A DNA stretch of 64,000 bases from Isoetes taiwanensis (GCA_021234155.1 JAJEKV010000003.1:17904386-17968385); one strand, 5' to 3'. Shown: positions 11,351 through 24,111, counted from the first letter of the stretch. The notes: a model not told the origin generated them from the letters alone. A program made the numbers and translations.

Positions 11351-12114
11351 AATGTATATTGAGGTTTATAAAGATAGAAAATTCCCAGATTGCTCTTTCT
11401 TTTTTTATTGTGTCGATTATGAACAAAGCTCATGCATTTTGTTGCTTTGCATTGCGGGCTCTTGCATGCCGCCTAAAGGTAATATTCAACTTCTTTCCAT
11501 CCCTTCTATGTGATCCAGCACTAACACAACTATTACAGCTGTATTGCCCATAATACTCTGATATTTCACAGCCTGCCAACGTGCATATAGGATCAAACTA
11601 CAGTCAATTCCTTGCACGGGATTCTATAGAAGGTATTCCAAGTGATTTAGCCCTCTTTCTCTCTTTAACTTTGAGCCCAAAATGTGTCCCTTTCATAGCT
11701 TGAGCATCGTTTTAGAGAAATAATAAAACGCAACATCAATAGAAATTGTTAGTAGGCTCTCATAGCTCCGGCCATGGCTGCTCCCAAACTCCACTGCAAG
11801 GAAACCTAAAAGTTACATCCACTATAGACCTGCTACATCCACTACAGACTCACTAAAGATCTCATGCGTCGGATTCCAAGGCGGAGGAGGAGAACCATCC
11901 TCGATTATGATTACGTTACTGAGAAATGCATGAGCAAAAAAAAAAAAAAACGAGCTGAATAAATTTTTGATTTTGGGTTCTTGATTTTTCGGTCCCAAAA
12001 TTTCGCTTTTTGGCCAGAAAATGACGTGTTACAGGCGGCTGAGAAAAAGGAGACACCCACCCCCAAAAACATTTTAAGTAAATAGATTTGGGCACACTAA
12101 AAATTCCTAACGGC

Positions 12115-12157
12115 AAGCAGACAGACAGACGGACGGACAGACGGACAGACAGACAGT
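12115..12157. repeat. (GACA)n/(GACG)n simple repeat
   Basis: About ten tandem tetranucleotides of the type GACA or GACG are seen in a row. Confidence 0.8.
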
Positions 12158-13600
12158 ATTTCTTACGTGATGTCACATTGGCAGCATCCATAAGGATGAA
12201 AAAGTGCCACTACTATGATGTATGTGCTTAAGAAGCGTGAAGATGTGAAATTTCGTAGCTTTCAACATTGCGCTTCACTCTTTTCTTCTTTTTGCCTTGC
12301 TTTGCAAGTTTTTTCTCCGGTTTACCCCTTTTTGCAACAAAAAATGATAAAGATAGATGGTGGATATTTTAACATCCACAAGAAGTCGTAGCTTATGGTA
12401 TTTAGAGCAAAAGGCTACCAAGGGTCCAAGATCTAGGACATTGACAAGTCTAGAGCATAAGCAAGGGACTATGCCAAAACACAATACGTCAAATAAATAA
12501 ACTGTGGACCAATGTATTTGGAAGCAGCTAGAGATAATCCAACCATGGGTTCCAAGGTCACTAATCGCAAATAATCGATGTGCCTCTTGAATCTTTCATA
12601 AGTGCTACCAAACAAAAAGAGCACAATAAACCTATTACCTTGTTATCCTACAGGAAAAAATCTTAATAGTAACAAGATATTGCGGAATATGTATAAAGTG
12701 TGACATCAATGTTTTGGAGCGCATAAATGGGCTCGTTGTTCAAGAACCTGCATGATATAGTAGTACAACTGCAGGCACTGCAAAAGCACGTGTAGTGCCT
12801 GATTAGATCTAACTAAACCAACACATTTTGCTATGACATTGACGAACAAGCATCTTTATAGCAATTCCTTCAAGCATTTATGATGTTTAAGGAAGCAAAA
12901 ACTTTCTTCCGCTTTTGTATCTTTTTGAAATATCAAGAAAATCAGGCAAAACTCCTCTACTTCAACTCCTCTTTTTCATGACTTAGCCGACCTTGTGACT
13001 AAAGTAGCCACCCTTAAATATATAAATTCAAAGCCAGATGTTAGTAGCTGCTCCCCCACCTTGTACTCAAGTCAAAGGATCTCGGGTTATTGTTGATGTT
13101 GAAATTTTATACAATACAATATAATATTGTATCATTAAGCATGTGACTACTGGTTGAAGAGCACTCTATGAATACAAAAGAATTGTTTTCACACAGAGAT
13201 TCGTGATTGGTCACAAAAGCCCACTTGCTATAGGCTTTGGTAGAGCACATTTTGCTGTACCATTCTGAAACCGGAGGGATTGCCATTAGTGCTAGTGCTT
13301 GGGAGAGTTTGAAACGGGTGCAAAAATCCTTTCTTGCTTATATCCTATGATAGATACCATTTCTAGCGCTTGCCCTGGCTGAATCCCCTTAGCATATGCT
13401 TTCAATCGGGCTCCTTGAAAACAAATTGCTTAGTAAAGTTTGAGAGTGGTCTCAAGAATTAGGCAATATCTAAAATGCTATGGGTTATAGAGAAAAAAAT
13501 TATCCTCCAAATTGTAAAAGTTCTATCCATTTATGATTCTCCAAGTATGAAGGAAAATTATAAATAGAAAAAAAAAAAACAGAACAATAGAACATCAATG

Positions 13601-13714
13601 AGTTTTTGAACCATTCGTTGATTTATGCATATCATCTTTGCATAGGGGTCATGCTAATTTCCTCTGTAATGTTCCAATTTTATCATTGGTTTTTTGGGTT
13701 GCCCGAAGGGCATA
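13601..13714 (-). pseudogene. U6 spliceosomal snRNA pseudogene
   Basis: On the minus strand the order of U6 landmarks is intact: a 5′ stem-loop GCCCTTCGGGC, then GATAAAATTGGAAC, a degenerate ACAGAG box (ATTACAGAGG), TTAGCATG-CCCCT, and GCATAAATC near the 3′ end. U6 normally pairs with U4 and U2 in the spliceosome catalytic core. An insertion of about ten bases follows the 5′ stem, and several conserved bases are changed, including the AAGATTAGC segment. No TATA or upstream sequence element of plant U6 promoters is visible at the expected distance, so this is a dead copy. A long T-run lies about 30 nt beyond the 3′ end. Confidence 0.85.
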
Positions 13715-15180
13715 CCTTAGGAATGGTAGTGAGGAAGCTGGAATATCTTGAGAATATCTTGAATAGACGGTGGAGATAGCAAGACAAGCTGGAATATCTT
13801 CAAAATATCTTAAACGGATGCTCTAAGATAGTACCTAAAAATACAGATTCTAAATTTTAGCGAAGGATTCCTTAAAGAGCAGTTTGCATGGCTTGCAAGT
13901 ATTTCAGAAGAATTCATTGATATCACACAGTCGAATATCTCTTTGAAGAACTAATTTATATCACACAGTTGAATCTCACACAGAATGCAAAGGAATTAGA
14001 ACACAGGAGCAAAGGGATTAGAATGCGATCGAATGGTCTTGGGCTAGGTGTCTTTATCCTTCTCAGGAAGATGTAACTGCCTTACCTGTGGATTTTTATC
14101 TGTTGTGTACCTATTAAACTGCATGACCCTGTCTCTAATAGGGATAGATGGTTAAATGGGCTGAATGAGCCTCATTGCCATATATATCGAAATTGCTAGG
14201 ACGATAAATCTTTGCCAGAAGATCTTTCTGGCATGTATTTCTATTGATCTTCCTTTCCACCGAGTAGCAAAGGAAGCAGGATTGAATATCTTGTATCTAT
14301 GTTCCAATTAATTGAACTTTATTGCATGTGAACGCGTCACTTCTTAGCCAATTATGGAGAAAAATCAAGCTCTCCCTGCCTTTCAGTAAGGCTTGATTAT
14401 CGATGAGAGAATTGTGTTTGGCAAGGATACCACTCTTATTTAGGCTCTGTCGGGATTGCATATAGTAAGTTTGTTGTCAAGATAGGAAAGTAAATAAGGA
14501 GGTCTATTAAATTGTGCCTAGTGGTGTGATGTTAAAATACTATCTATCTATCTATCTTATCATTATACTTTGCATTATTGTGTCTGTTAGAGGCTGTTTT
14601 TAGCATTAGCAATAAAGCAATAGTTCTTTTTGAAATTTTTGCACTTGCTTGTGAGAAAAAACTGTAATGTTTCATAATAATAGCTTATATATGGATTTAT
14701 TGAACTGAATTGGTTTTTCTAAACATGTAGAAGAATGTTCTCAGAACCTGGGGAATTCACTTGTTCTTTATGGAGTCCTTTTTTTTTTCCCATTCGTGAG
14801 AGCAACACTTTGTGCTACAACAACTTGTTTTTGACATGTTGGTTATGTGATGGCTTATATCAACTTGAAAGGAGTTTGATCACTTTTCACTCAGGATGCG
14901 GCCTTGCATATCCTATGCAGAGACGTATGCGTATACCATGGGAATTTGCGAATCATGCACTCAAGTGCCTAGGACCGTAGAATTGACTTATTGTAATTAG
15001 CTTTGGTCATTATTTTGTCCGAATTTAAATAGAATAGAATAGAATAAATTTTTTAAAGAGGATCTCATATAATTCTCACTTTTTTCTGGAACCTGTTTCA
15101 AGGCAAAAGGACATGCAAGTCATTTTGTGCACCATTATTGCTTGAATAAGAGACGTTTTTCTAGCGTGGAAAAAAAAAAA
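13715..15180. other. Non-coding sequence
   Basis: Only minor structure is visible: a 52-bp direct repeat (GCTGGAATATCTT at about 13737 and 13789) and an AATAG/AATAA short repeat near 15030-15048. An 81-codon frame at 14735 has no recognisable motif. Confidence 0.4.
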
Positions 15181-15517
15181 CTTCCTTTTCCTAAATGGCG
15201 AGTCGAGAAACTAAAAAATACATATAAAACCAATGAAGTAATTTACTTTCTACAAACAAAGCAGTAGTATTCAAAGAATTTCTATTAATAAATAATAGCA
15301 TTACAATATAGTTTACAGTGGATGAAGAGACCACGGTGGCCCCGTCATTTCCATCCAAAAGGACGTGAATAAAAAAATTTACACAACACAAATGACCTCC
15401 TTTTCTCGGATGGCGAGTCGAGAAACTATAAAACACATCTAAAACTACCGAATTTTTATTCATAATTAATGTCTTTACAATGTAATTTACAGTTTATGAA
15501 GGGACCATGGCGGCCAT
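15181..15517. repeat. Partial tandem duplication with GAGTCGAGAAA motif
   Basis: Two related blocks follow one another. 15181-15346 contains TGGCGAGTCGAGAAACTA and later TTTACAGTGGATGAAG. 15395-15517 repeats both landmarks (TGGCGAGTCGAGAAACTA, TTTACAGTTTATGAAG) with the middle shortened. GAGTCGAGAAA reappears as a perfect palindrome at 16061-16084, so the motif may belong to a short dispersed element. Confidence 0.65.
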
Positions 15518-16060
15518 GCTGTCACAACTGACATTCAGATGGTACATAGTCCACTTGAGTGGAACAATGGCAGGAGCATCCTTGGATCTATTCCAAGCTC
15601 TCGAAGCAACATGTAGACGATGGAAAGCTTCACGAGAAGGAGCTTTATGGGTCACGTCCAACCGATCTCGCCACCCTCCTCCTGCATCCTTTCTTCAATG
15701 TCCGGATAAAAAATGCTTCTCCCCCATCCCCCATGTTGTCATGCATTCCTTGCAAGATTCCTTGTGATTCATGAAGTTGGGAAATTAACTTCCTTTCATC
15801 AGGATCCCTTGTATTTCTATAATACATGTGTTTACTATTGACCGTATCCCAAACCCTGATAAGAGTGTATTCTAAGCGAGAAGCGCGCAGGGCTCCTTGT
15901 CACCTAAAAGAGAGGAACATCGAAATTAATAATTACAGGCCAATTAGCAATTATAGTCGAAATTAACAATTACAATCTAATTACAGTCCCATTCTGGTGT
16001 TTCATATATTACAATTACACCACATGGTTCATACATTTGTAGCGTTGAGCAAGAAGGCAA
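15518..16060. other. Non-coding sequence
   Basis: No gene is recognised. Short imperfect repeats of ATTAGC/AATTACA type occur at 15920-16010. Confidence 0.4.
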
Positions 16061-16084
16061 TTTCTCGACTCGTGAGTCGAGAAA
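16061..16084. repeat. Perfect palindrome with GAGTCGAGAAA arms
   Basis: TTTCTCGACTC and GAGTCGAGAAA are exact reverse complements of 11 bp separated by GT. The arm sequence matches the motif found twice at 15.2-15.4 kb. Confidence 0.85.
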
Positions 16085-16204
16085 GTCCCTTGCAATAGAA
16101 CACACCTTTTTTTTCTATACAAAATATTACACAGTATACATAGAATAATTTGGCCACATCTTTGATTTATCTAGCAACATGTAGAGCCGTGTCATTAAGG
16201 TGAA

Positions 16205-17130
16205 ATGTGCATACAACTAGGATCTGGGACGAGATATTGCTTGGGCTCCAAAAGCACTTAAACTACTGTAAAGTTGCAAAGCTATCACTAGCCGGAAGGA
16301 TCGCAGTAGCAAAGCGCGTATTAAGCAGTACACATATATATGTATCATCATTGTTAATTGCTCCCCCAGATAAGGCGCATGAGATGGAAGCAATGATCGG
16401 GAACTTTGTCGGGAGGGGGGGGGGGGTAACGAGGAAGGAGACTTTGTGAAGATTGCTTGGTGGAAATGTAAGAGGGCAAAAAAAGGAGGAGGTATAGGCA
16501 TGGTAGACATAGGTCTACGGAACAAAATACTCGTGGCAAAGGTTTTTTAGAATATCCTAGAAGAAAAGGTGAATTCACCAGGGTTACAAATCATAAGTCA
16601 GACCCTGCTAATGTCGTGCAGACATAATAAAGTATCGGCACAAGTTGCTCTTCTATGGTCACTCTTCAACGGTTTAAGACCATGTGTCAATGCTTCTCCT
16701 TTCCTTAAAGGCTTATTTGTAGCATGGAAAATAGTGAAGAAACTGTTCACATTAAGTAGCAATGATTTGGACGCTACGACCACACCTCTGTGGTGGATTA
16801 CAGTCAGTTTTCATAACAAGAACGGACCTCTTGCACTAATAGCAAATGTTAGAGTGGTAAGAAGATGAATCAATTAAGGTATAGGCTACTGCTCGTCTTG
16901 GTACAAGAATTATTAGTTGTGTGGATGGGTAGAATTTAAAAATGATTTTGAGTTGCAACATTACGATAGAACAATGTGGAAAAGTATAGCAAGAATTTTA
17001 TCGGACCATATGCACATCATGGGGAATAAGCTTTGGATTCCTCATCCCTCACTTCAGACAAGACCATTTATAAAGTCAGTTTACAAATGCCTAAGAGTTA
17101 CTGGCATCATTCCACTACACCCCAATTAGA
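16205..17130 (+). mobile_element. LINE ORF2 fragment (post-RT region)
   Basis: It starts near IWDEILLGLQKHL and LSLAGRIAVAKRVLSSTHIYV, the usual segment after the RT of plant LINEs. The homology continues after a frameshift at about 16430 with KCKRAKKGGGIGMVDIGLRNKILVAKV and then FLKGLFVAWKIVKKLF at about 16700. A G-run at 16417-16426 and in-frame stops break the frame. A C-terminal piece (KPFIKSVY-like) extends to about 17129. Both the RT and the 3′ tail are missing, so it is an old truncated relic of the family also seen at 2.8 and 28 kb. Confidence 0.7.
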
Positions 17131-20100
17131 GTACGCAAGTCATAAAGTCAGAAATTAACAAGGTGCTGCGCACGGAGGGTTGCCCTACGGTGGCCCGAGA
17201 ATGTGTTTTCATGTTTCTTGTTGTCGTTTCGTTTTCATGGTTCTTGTTGGGTCAACAGTTCTTGTTGGTTCTTGATCACCCTCAAATTTGCTAAACCAAT
17301 AGCAACAATATTATCGGTACAAAATCGAAGAGTTGTGTCCAAAGAATTCAATTTGAAAGTGGAAGTTGGACCGATCAACATTCCCATGGAGTTCCATTTA
17401 GATAATTTGAATTCAATGTTTCTTCCAATAGGCATTGTAAGTGGATTGGTGAACTTAAATCGATGGCTACATAGAATGATGGCAATCTTCCTTTTATATT
17501 CCAAGTGTTTCCATCTAGATAAGTCATAAATGCTCTTAAGACATCTAGCTCCTTCATGTTAGGTAGTGTTGCATCAGTATCTCTGAGAGCTTTGACCAAA
17601 ACAGGATGTTGCTTGTTCTTAGCAATTCCGAGGTCTGCACATTGCCACATGCTAAGAGTAGCACATATTATACCATAATGGCTTTCTTTCTCAACGGGTA
17701 GTAGGATTGAACAGATGTTTCAAATACTATCTCAAGACTGGGCCCAACAAAACCTAAAATCACTACAAACCATTAATAAATCGTCTTAATATATCAACTT
17801 ATCACTACAATACAAATTGTTAGTAAATCATCTTGATATGTCAACCTCTTACGTTGTAGTTGCCCTTCCTAAGGAATTCCTCATACGATTTCGATGAAGG
17901 CCATTGGATAGCAAATACCATATTCCACCTATGTCTGTAAAGATTAATAACCATTATTGCACACTTATGCTCCCTTGTAAACTCTATAGCACGTTAATTT
18001 GTAGTTCCGTTTTTTTCTAAGATATCCATGTCCATGACTACATTCTTTAAACAAATCATAAGGGTAATGTTGTTGGCAAAATCTTGTTGGCGACCTCCTT
18101 TAAACAAATCATAAGGGTAATGTTATTGGCAAAATCTTGTCGGCGAGTCTCTAAAAAATGTGTCAAATTAAGCCAAAGTAAAATTGGTGTGCATTGCAAT
18201 TGCACCACGTAATATGTCTTTGTGATAGAACTCAATTTTGTAAATGTGTATCACCTTATATATATAAGTAGTTTGTCTAAGACCTAGCTGATATTGGGCC
18301 ACATTACTATCGCCAAGTGAAATGTAAATTTAGTCTAACTTTATGACTTTGTGATAGAATTCATTCTCCCAAACGTGTCACACCTTATTGCATGTAAGTA
18401 GTTTAGTTTGTCCTCCTCATGGACAAATAAAAACACAAATCTCGATAGGCCCAAGACACATATAATTAGCTTTCCTTACAGCGTGGTAAGATCATATTTT
18501 CATCCCAGAAACTAAGATGCGTAAACTCCATGATATCTACATGCATTTGGAGCTTTAGTTGATGAGAAATGACCTCCAAATGTCCATGTGTTGCGCACAG
18601 CATTACCACAACTCCTTGTTTCTGTTTAAGGTCTTTAAGTCATGAATAGATAGTCGATAATAGGTAGTTGTTCGTTTCATATTCACATGCAATTACAGTA
18701 TAGTTCCATCATGCTATTGATTTTGATAGAATCTACACATGGCAGGACTTATCTGCATTTATATGGAGGATTCCAACAATAAGTGCAAACCTTCCTGTGG
18801 TATGAGCGAGCCAAGTTGAAAAAGGACTGAGCTTTGATGAGTGTATGATCAGTAGCTACAAGAGCAGTTCCACTTAGTTGTTCTACCACATAATGTTGTC
18901 TTGTGTAGACTTAATGGTTCACCAGATGGTTCAACGCCATTGCACAATATGTATATGTTTCATATACGTCCAATATTTCTTTCATTCCTTCCTGGACACC
19001 TTCAGCTGCAAATGACAGTTGCATGTTATTTACCAAATTAGTGCCATAGTTGCAATTACATGACAAAACCGAGAATCTATTTTTTTGCATTTGGACCAAT
19101 AAAAAGATAGGAAACAAATTCAGGCACAAACCAAAGAATTTCAAGAGCAGATGGAAATAACTCATAGGCAAGCAGGGCACAAAGCTAAGCAAGGTAGCAA
19201 GGTTTTGGTGAGGTTTATCGAGCAATTCCATGCAGTATGACAGGAATCGTTTCCTGCTCTACTAATATCAAACTGCACATGAAAGAAGAATAAAAAAGAG
19301 AACTTTATAAGATAGGACTATGTTGCATCATAAAGGCGGCCAATTCCTGAGCTTCAATAGCACATCAAAATAACAAACAAATCACATGTTGCAACATAGC
19401 TTTAACCAAAATATAAGCAAATACATCAGAATGAGTGACCGCGACTTGAAAGAAATAAGACTATGGAGTTGGGTACATTAGCTCAAATCCATCTCGCCAT
19501 GTTGCCTATAAATTTTGGATGTTGTAATATATGCGAACGCCCATTATCCACATCCTGATGGGAAACTCCTGGGAAGAGTCAAGGAGTCAACTTAACAGAA
19601 GCAAGCCTTGAAAAAATGCTTTAAAAGCGAAACTAGAGGTCAGATTCCATGGAATTCTCAATTTCTGGCACTATGGCAAAACCTCCATAGCCAAGTTCAG
19701 TCAGCTTACACCGTGATTCATGTTGTTGCAAGAAAATCTGCAAAGGGCAAGGCAAGGGATTACCTGTAACAAACCATAAAGGAAGACAAAGTAGGCGAAA
19801 GGAGGGAGCTGGAGGCTTCATGCTAGGGAACCCACGGGTAGGAGAGGGTTTCCGGTGGGATAATGGCACTGCCTATTGAGTAGACCTTAAAGCAATAAGA
19901 CAAAAAGCATACAGTTAAATAAGGAAAATAAAAGAGAATTCTGAGAAAGAAATAACTTCTCTTAAAAAAGTCACTAACTAGAAGGAGACAAGACTTCAAA
20001 TGGTAACTGCTGTCACTTCACATTTTCAACAACTAGAACTTTTACAGAGACATGAAAGGAACTGGCATGTAAAAGAATGTGAAGAAGAAAATTAATGTAC

Positions 20101-20171
20101 AAAGGAACAGGCATTACAAAGAATGTGAAACAAAAATCAATGTACCTAAAGACTAACCTTAGGTATTATTT
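17131..20171. other. Non-coding stretch, no gene supported
   Basis: A pair of overlapping minus-strand frames at 17235-17650 has protein-like composition (for example KALRDTDATLPNMKELDVL) but no family I recognise, and it is broken. A 53-bp tandem duplication lies at 18045-18150. The remaining sequence shows no features. Confidence 0.4.
18045..18150. repeat. 53-bp tandem duplication
   Basis: CTTTAAACAAATCATAAGGG starts at 18045 and again at 18098. The two units differ at only a few positions. Confidence 0.85.
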
Positions 20172-21509
20172 TTAGTCCTCTTCAGATTCTGCCTCGACGT
20201 TTTGGAGCCATTCTACAAATGGACGGGCTTGCTTACGCACAAAGTCACTTTTGGATCCAAGTGAGGGAGATGGCTTGCTGGTGAACTAATTCATTATATT
20301 TTCCTCCTCAATAATATCCTCGTCATACAAAACTTTCAATACAAGAGAAACTTCCTTACTCGCATCAGGTATGGATGCAAAAAAACTCTCAATTGCAACA
20401 AGAAGAGCATCCTGCGCAGCATCATCCTGGACTACACGAGCCAAATATAACTTTTTCTTGGCAACTTTCTTGGATAGCCCTTTAGAAACACCAGCAAACA
20501 GAGCCTCAAAATATGAGTCCATTATTTCCTGTTGTGAACCTTCTTTACCTTCTTTCAACTTGGCCATTTCAGAACGTGTAGATCCTTTAAGCAACTGCGC
20601 CTTGAACTCCTTTACAAGCTGCTCGTGAATACTCAACTGCTCTAATTTTGGAAGCTCACCATTTTTATCATGGCCATTGGCTGCCTCAGACTTTGTAGAT
20701 GATAAGGACCGCTTCACTTTGGCCTTTCCATCTTTATTCTTCACTGCTTTTGGAGATGCACTTGTTTCCTCGTCAAAACTAGAGGGCATAACCATCTCAG
20801 TAGTTGCCTTACTAAGTTCTCGAAAGCGTTGCTCTGCTGCAGTTGCTGATGTATCAGTTGCCCACTGAACATCGTCATCTTCTTCCTCTTCATCATCCAT
20901 CTGACTAGCAACTGGGGATACTTCATCTTCTTCAGACCCAACAGGCTTTTTTTTTATCGTCTTCTTCTCCTCTTCGGTAGTTTTTTTTCTTTTTTGGCAC
21001 CTCTTTCTTTGCTTTCTTCATTTCCTCATCTGCCATTTCTCCCTCCTTGAGATGTTCCTTCTCTGCTCTTCTCATGCCTTTCTTATCCTTTCCGGATCTT
21101 TTTCGCTCAGGAGGATTCTTCACAATGAATGTTGTGAGTTTGTCACGCATATCAACATCAGAAATGAAGCCACAAGCTGCACATTTGAGTTGTATAGTCT
21201 GGGCTTTTGTGACTATCACTTCTGTCTAAGGATTACCACAACCATAACACTGGACATACTGCTTTATAAAGATCTCAAGCAAGGCAGCTAGTTTAACAGT
21301 CTCGTGTGAACCATTCACAATAGCTCACAACCGAAGAATTTTGTTGTGTATGCTGGTGGGCGAGCAAGTGCCTTCGCAACATCAACCATGTTGACAAGAT
21401 TAGTCTTGATGCCATTTCCACGCCCCTCTATCTTAGTAACCAATCTAGGCATCTTGTATCTGTAGAAGGCATCATCCTTGTTGCCGGCCCCAATGTTTAA
21501 AAGTGCCAT
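20172..21509 (-). pseudogene. eIF5 translation initiation factor pseudogene
   Basis: The intact protein is the GTPase-activating protein for eIF2 in the 43S preinitiation complex. The minus strand starts [23 protein letters not shown], with the FYRYKMPR segment holding the catalytic Arg. It continues through [23 protein letters not shown] and FFGCEL, then IVNGSHET, the zinc ribbon CYGCGNP...CAACG and KNPPE. An acidic/basic linker and the C-terminal W2 domain follow, ending PFVEWLQNVEAESEED at 20172. Damage is clear. About 12 conserved residues between FFGCEL and IVNGSHE are deleted with a frame change near 21320. TAG at 21226-21228 replaces the Glu of GNPET. An A-run indel near 20944-20951 shifts the frame. 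TAG near 20287 replaces the usual Trp before the last block. Plant eIF5 genes are commonly intronless, so a lack of introns does not prove retroposition. Confidence 0.9.
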
Positions 21510-22189
21510 CTTCAAAAAGTGTTTTTTAAGTTTTATGAAGACCGAAGATGAGAGAGGCAAAACTCTGAAAGTTTTTGATGGAGCTTTTTCTTGCTACCAA
21601 ACACTGGGGACGCTACATACAGCTCTTCAACATTCAGACGGATAGACCCAGAGAGTTTATGTCTATTCTTCGTGGTGGGGGAGTATTCCCCAAGCAACCC
21701 TACCAACCCCAGATACGAACAGACGACCACAGACATAAAAAAGAATCCGATACAAAAACCGCGGCAGCTGCCCCTTTCCAGCTCCCACATTCTCCATACA
21801 TGCTAATAAGGGAAGATACATTATCCTAATAATCTTCTTAAACAAGGATGCTGGAATGGATCGATTTTCCTGCAAAAAAATTGCTTGCAATTCTAGCATT
21901 TCGGAGCAAGACGGCAAAGGCTTGAGGACTTACAGTGTTGTCGAAGCTAGCCAGAACGCTTTGAGCTGCCAGTTACTCGGTTGGAGCATCCTGGATCCAG
22001 AATGCAGGTGACCGAGAGTTTACAGCGAGTAGTAGGTTTGGAGCAGTCATCAGTATATCCTAGGTATATTCTAGCATATACCTAGGATATGCCATAAACC
22101 CACATAAACAAGGGTTTGCCCCCCTAGGGGCAACCCAAAAACGTGTGGAAGGGGGTTTGGCTAAAATTTATTCCTCCAAAACTGTGCTC
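21510..22189. other. Sequence upstream of the eIF5 relic
   Basis: It may contain the former 5′ leader of the eIF5 relic, but no core promoter is recognisable. A strong palindrome lies at 22055-22090, followed by a short CCCCCCTAGGGG hairpin near 22120. Confidence 0.4.
22055..22090. repeat. 14-bp-arm inverted repeat
   Basis: ATATCCTAGGTATA at 22055-22068 and TATACCTAGGATAT at 22077-22090 are exact reverse complements around an 8-base loop. No coding or element context explains it. Confidence 0.85.
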
Positions 22190-22775
22190 ACTGATTTGTC
22201 AAGTAGTGCATAGGACCCTCTAGATGAATATGAAAGTTCCAAAGTATAAAGAAGAAGTGAGTCCATTATGCCCCGTGTGTAAAGTGAGAGAGGAAACATT
22301 GGAGCATTGCCTAGTAATGTACTGACCTGCAATTAGTCTGGAGTTGGTATGAGGAAAGGTTTGGCAATTTGCTAGGTACTAATCAGATTCTCTTAGGCAT
22401 CATCCTGTAGAATGGGTCTAAAGGCTTTGTATTTCAAATAGTCAGAGCGTGGACCTTATGTATTTTTGGAAAAGAAGGAGAGAAGTCATCTTCAATGGGA
22501 ACACATCTCAGGAATACAATTGGTAAATGCACTTTTGAGGTGTTTAAGAAAATACAAATGTACACATGTGTGAGATTACCCAGAAGGAATAAGTTTGGGG
22601 GGCGTTCATCAAACTCTAGTGGCAAGAGATCCTCAACACAATGTATAAGTTAGAAGGTTGACTATGTAGCTACTCCCTCTTCAAACCTGTATAGGAGGGT
22701 GCCTACTTGCTATATAGTCATGTAATTTTTACTCAATATAATAGAATTTTTTATCCAACAAAAAAAATAAAAAAT
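22190..22775 (+). mobile_element. LINE 3′-end fragment with A-rich tail
   Basis: A degraded frame encodes a zinc-knuckle-like segment (SPLCPVCKVREETLEHCLV), the zf-RVT type found downstream of plant LINE reverse transcriptases. After it, a non-coding 3′ region includes GTCATGTAATTTTTACTCAATATAATAG and ends in AAAAAAAATAAAAAATAAAAAATAA at 22760-22784. Only the last ~580 bp are present, as expected for a heavily 5′-truncated insertion. Confidence 0.7.
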
Positions 22776-24111
22776 AAAAAATAACGTACTCTATATTCAA
22801 CTTTCCAAATAAAATACAAATAGCTAAGCTTTATTAATTTTGCTCTTCCAACAGCTAAGATGCAACCAATAAAATATTAGAGCTTACCAATTTGTTAGAA
22901 TTTATCCATCTTATCCTAGATTTTCAACTTGATTTTAGCTCCGCAGCAAAAAACCATAATTATTCCTGCTAGAACCCATTTGTTTTACAAGAGTTGCAAG
23001 CCATATACTATGTTATATATGATATCCACATTCTATTCAATAGAAATCAATGAGACACGATGGAATTTTTTTTGGAGGCCAATTCAGAAAGTGGAACTTA
23101 TTTGCCCTTAAATAGGATCAAAATCAATCAAGGAAGAATAGTTTGTACGAAATCTTGAAACTGGAATCTACATTTTTAATAGCTGAAGCTATGCTAGAGG
23201 TGCAGATAGCCTACCTAATTGAAAATGCAAATGGTTCAACAGTTTGACTGCTAACTAGCAAACCCACTCTAGTTCCATTATCTCTGAAATAGAACATCAA
23301 ATTTCTCTAACATCTTCGTATTTTATTGACAGATCGTTTTTAGGTATGGGACCAGATTCAATGTGGTAAGTGGAGTCATATATGAACCCAAACATACTAG
23401 CATGTGTTCTCGAGATACTCACTCAAAATATATGAAGACCACTTAGGACACACTACTCATCAAACTCTCTCCAAGAAACCAGAAGAAAAGAACATTAGAT
23501 GAGGGAAGAACATCAAACAAGCAATGAGCACATCTAAGCATCACTCATACCAAAGCGCACACCAACACGACATGAGTAAGAGACGCCCGTCAAGGGAAGA
23601 ACATCAATGTGCATGCGGCATATCCACACAACACTCAAGACAAAGTGCACCTACCCACTATGAGGGACAACCCTATGCTAGGCTAGTACTAGGGAAGCAC
23701 TCAAACAAACTAAACCGGGATCAAAAGGGATGGGGGAGAGGTAACCAACTCATTAGGGAGGATTACATCACAACACACTATATCTCAGGCAGGCCCATCA
23801 AATTCAAAAGAGTAAATATATGCATAAACAGGCCATAACACACTCTCGAATGCTAGAAGGATATAGTTTTAATCATTTTCATATCACATGACACTCAGAT
23901 TGCTCAATAATGATAACATAATATGCTTCGCTTATGATCAATATCATTGTTCTCTAAAATATATCCGCTTTTAGCTTATATTGAAGTATTATCTCAACTT
24001 CAATGTACAATGCAATAAAAGGTAAAGAAGATTGCCACCATTGCGATCTTTTCTACCATTACTATACGACACAAGGAACGAAATATGGACAAAATCATTC
24101 GTAATTCAACA
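22776..24111. other. Non-coding sequence
   Basis: No gene is recognised. Between about 23390 and 23830 there is AC-rich, weakly repetitive sequence (GGGAAGAACATCAA occurs twice) with one 104-codon frame that lacks any motif. Confidence 0.4.

Larger units (their letters stand above)
10997..13600. other. Long non-coding stretch with repeats
   Basis: No gene is recognised. It contains one copy of the GGCC-ended repeat family (11109-11350), an A-run at 11937-11950 and a GACA/GACG-rich simple repeat at about 12115-12157. The rest is AT-rich sequence without visible structure. Confidence 0.5.

Noticed and set aside
15030-15048. Second LINE tail of the GAATA type
   Set aside because: The repeat is short and the sequence on either side has no similarity to the LINE at 8.2 kb.
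17235-17650. Minus-strand gene
   Set aside because: Composition is protein-like, but the frames overlap and break, and I recognise no family or splice sites.
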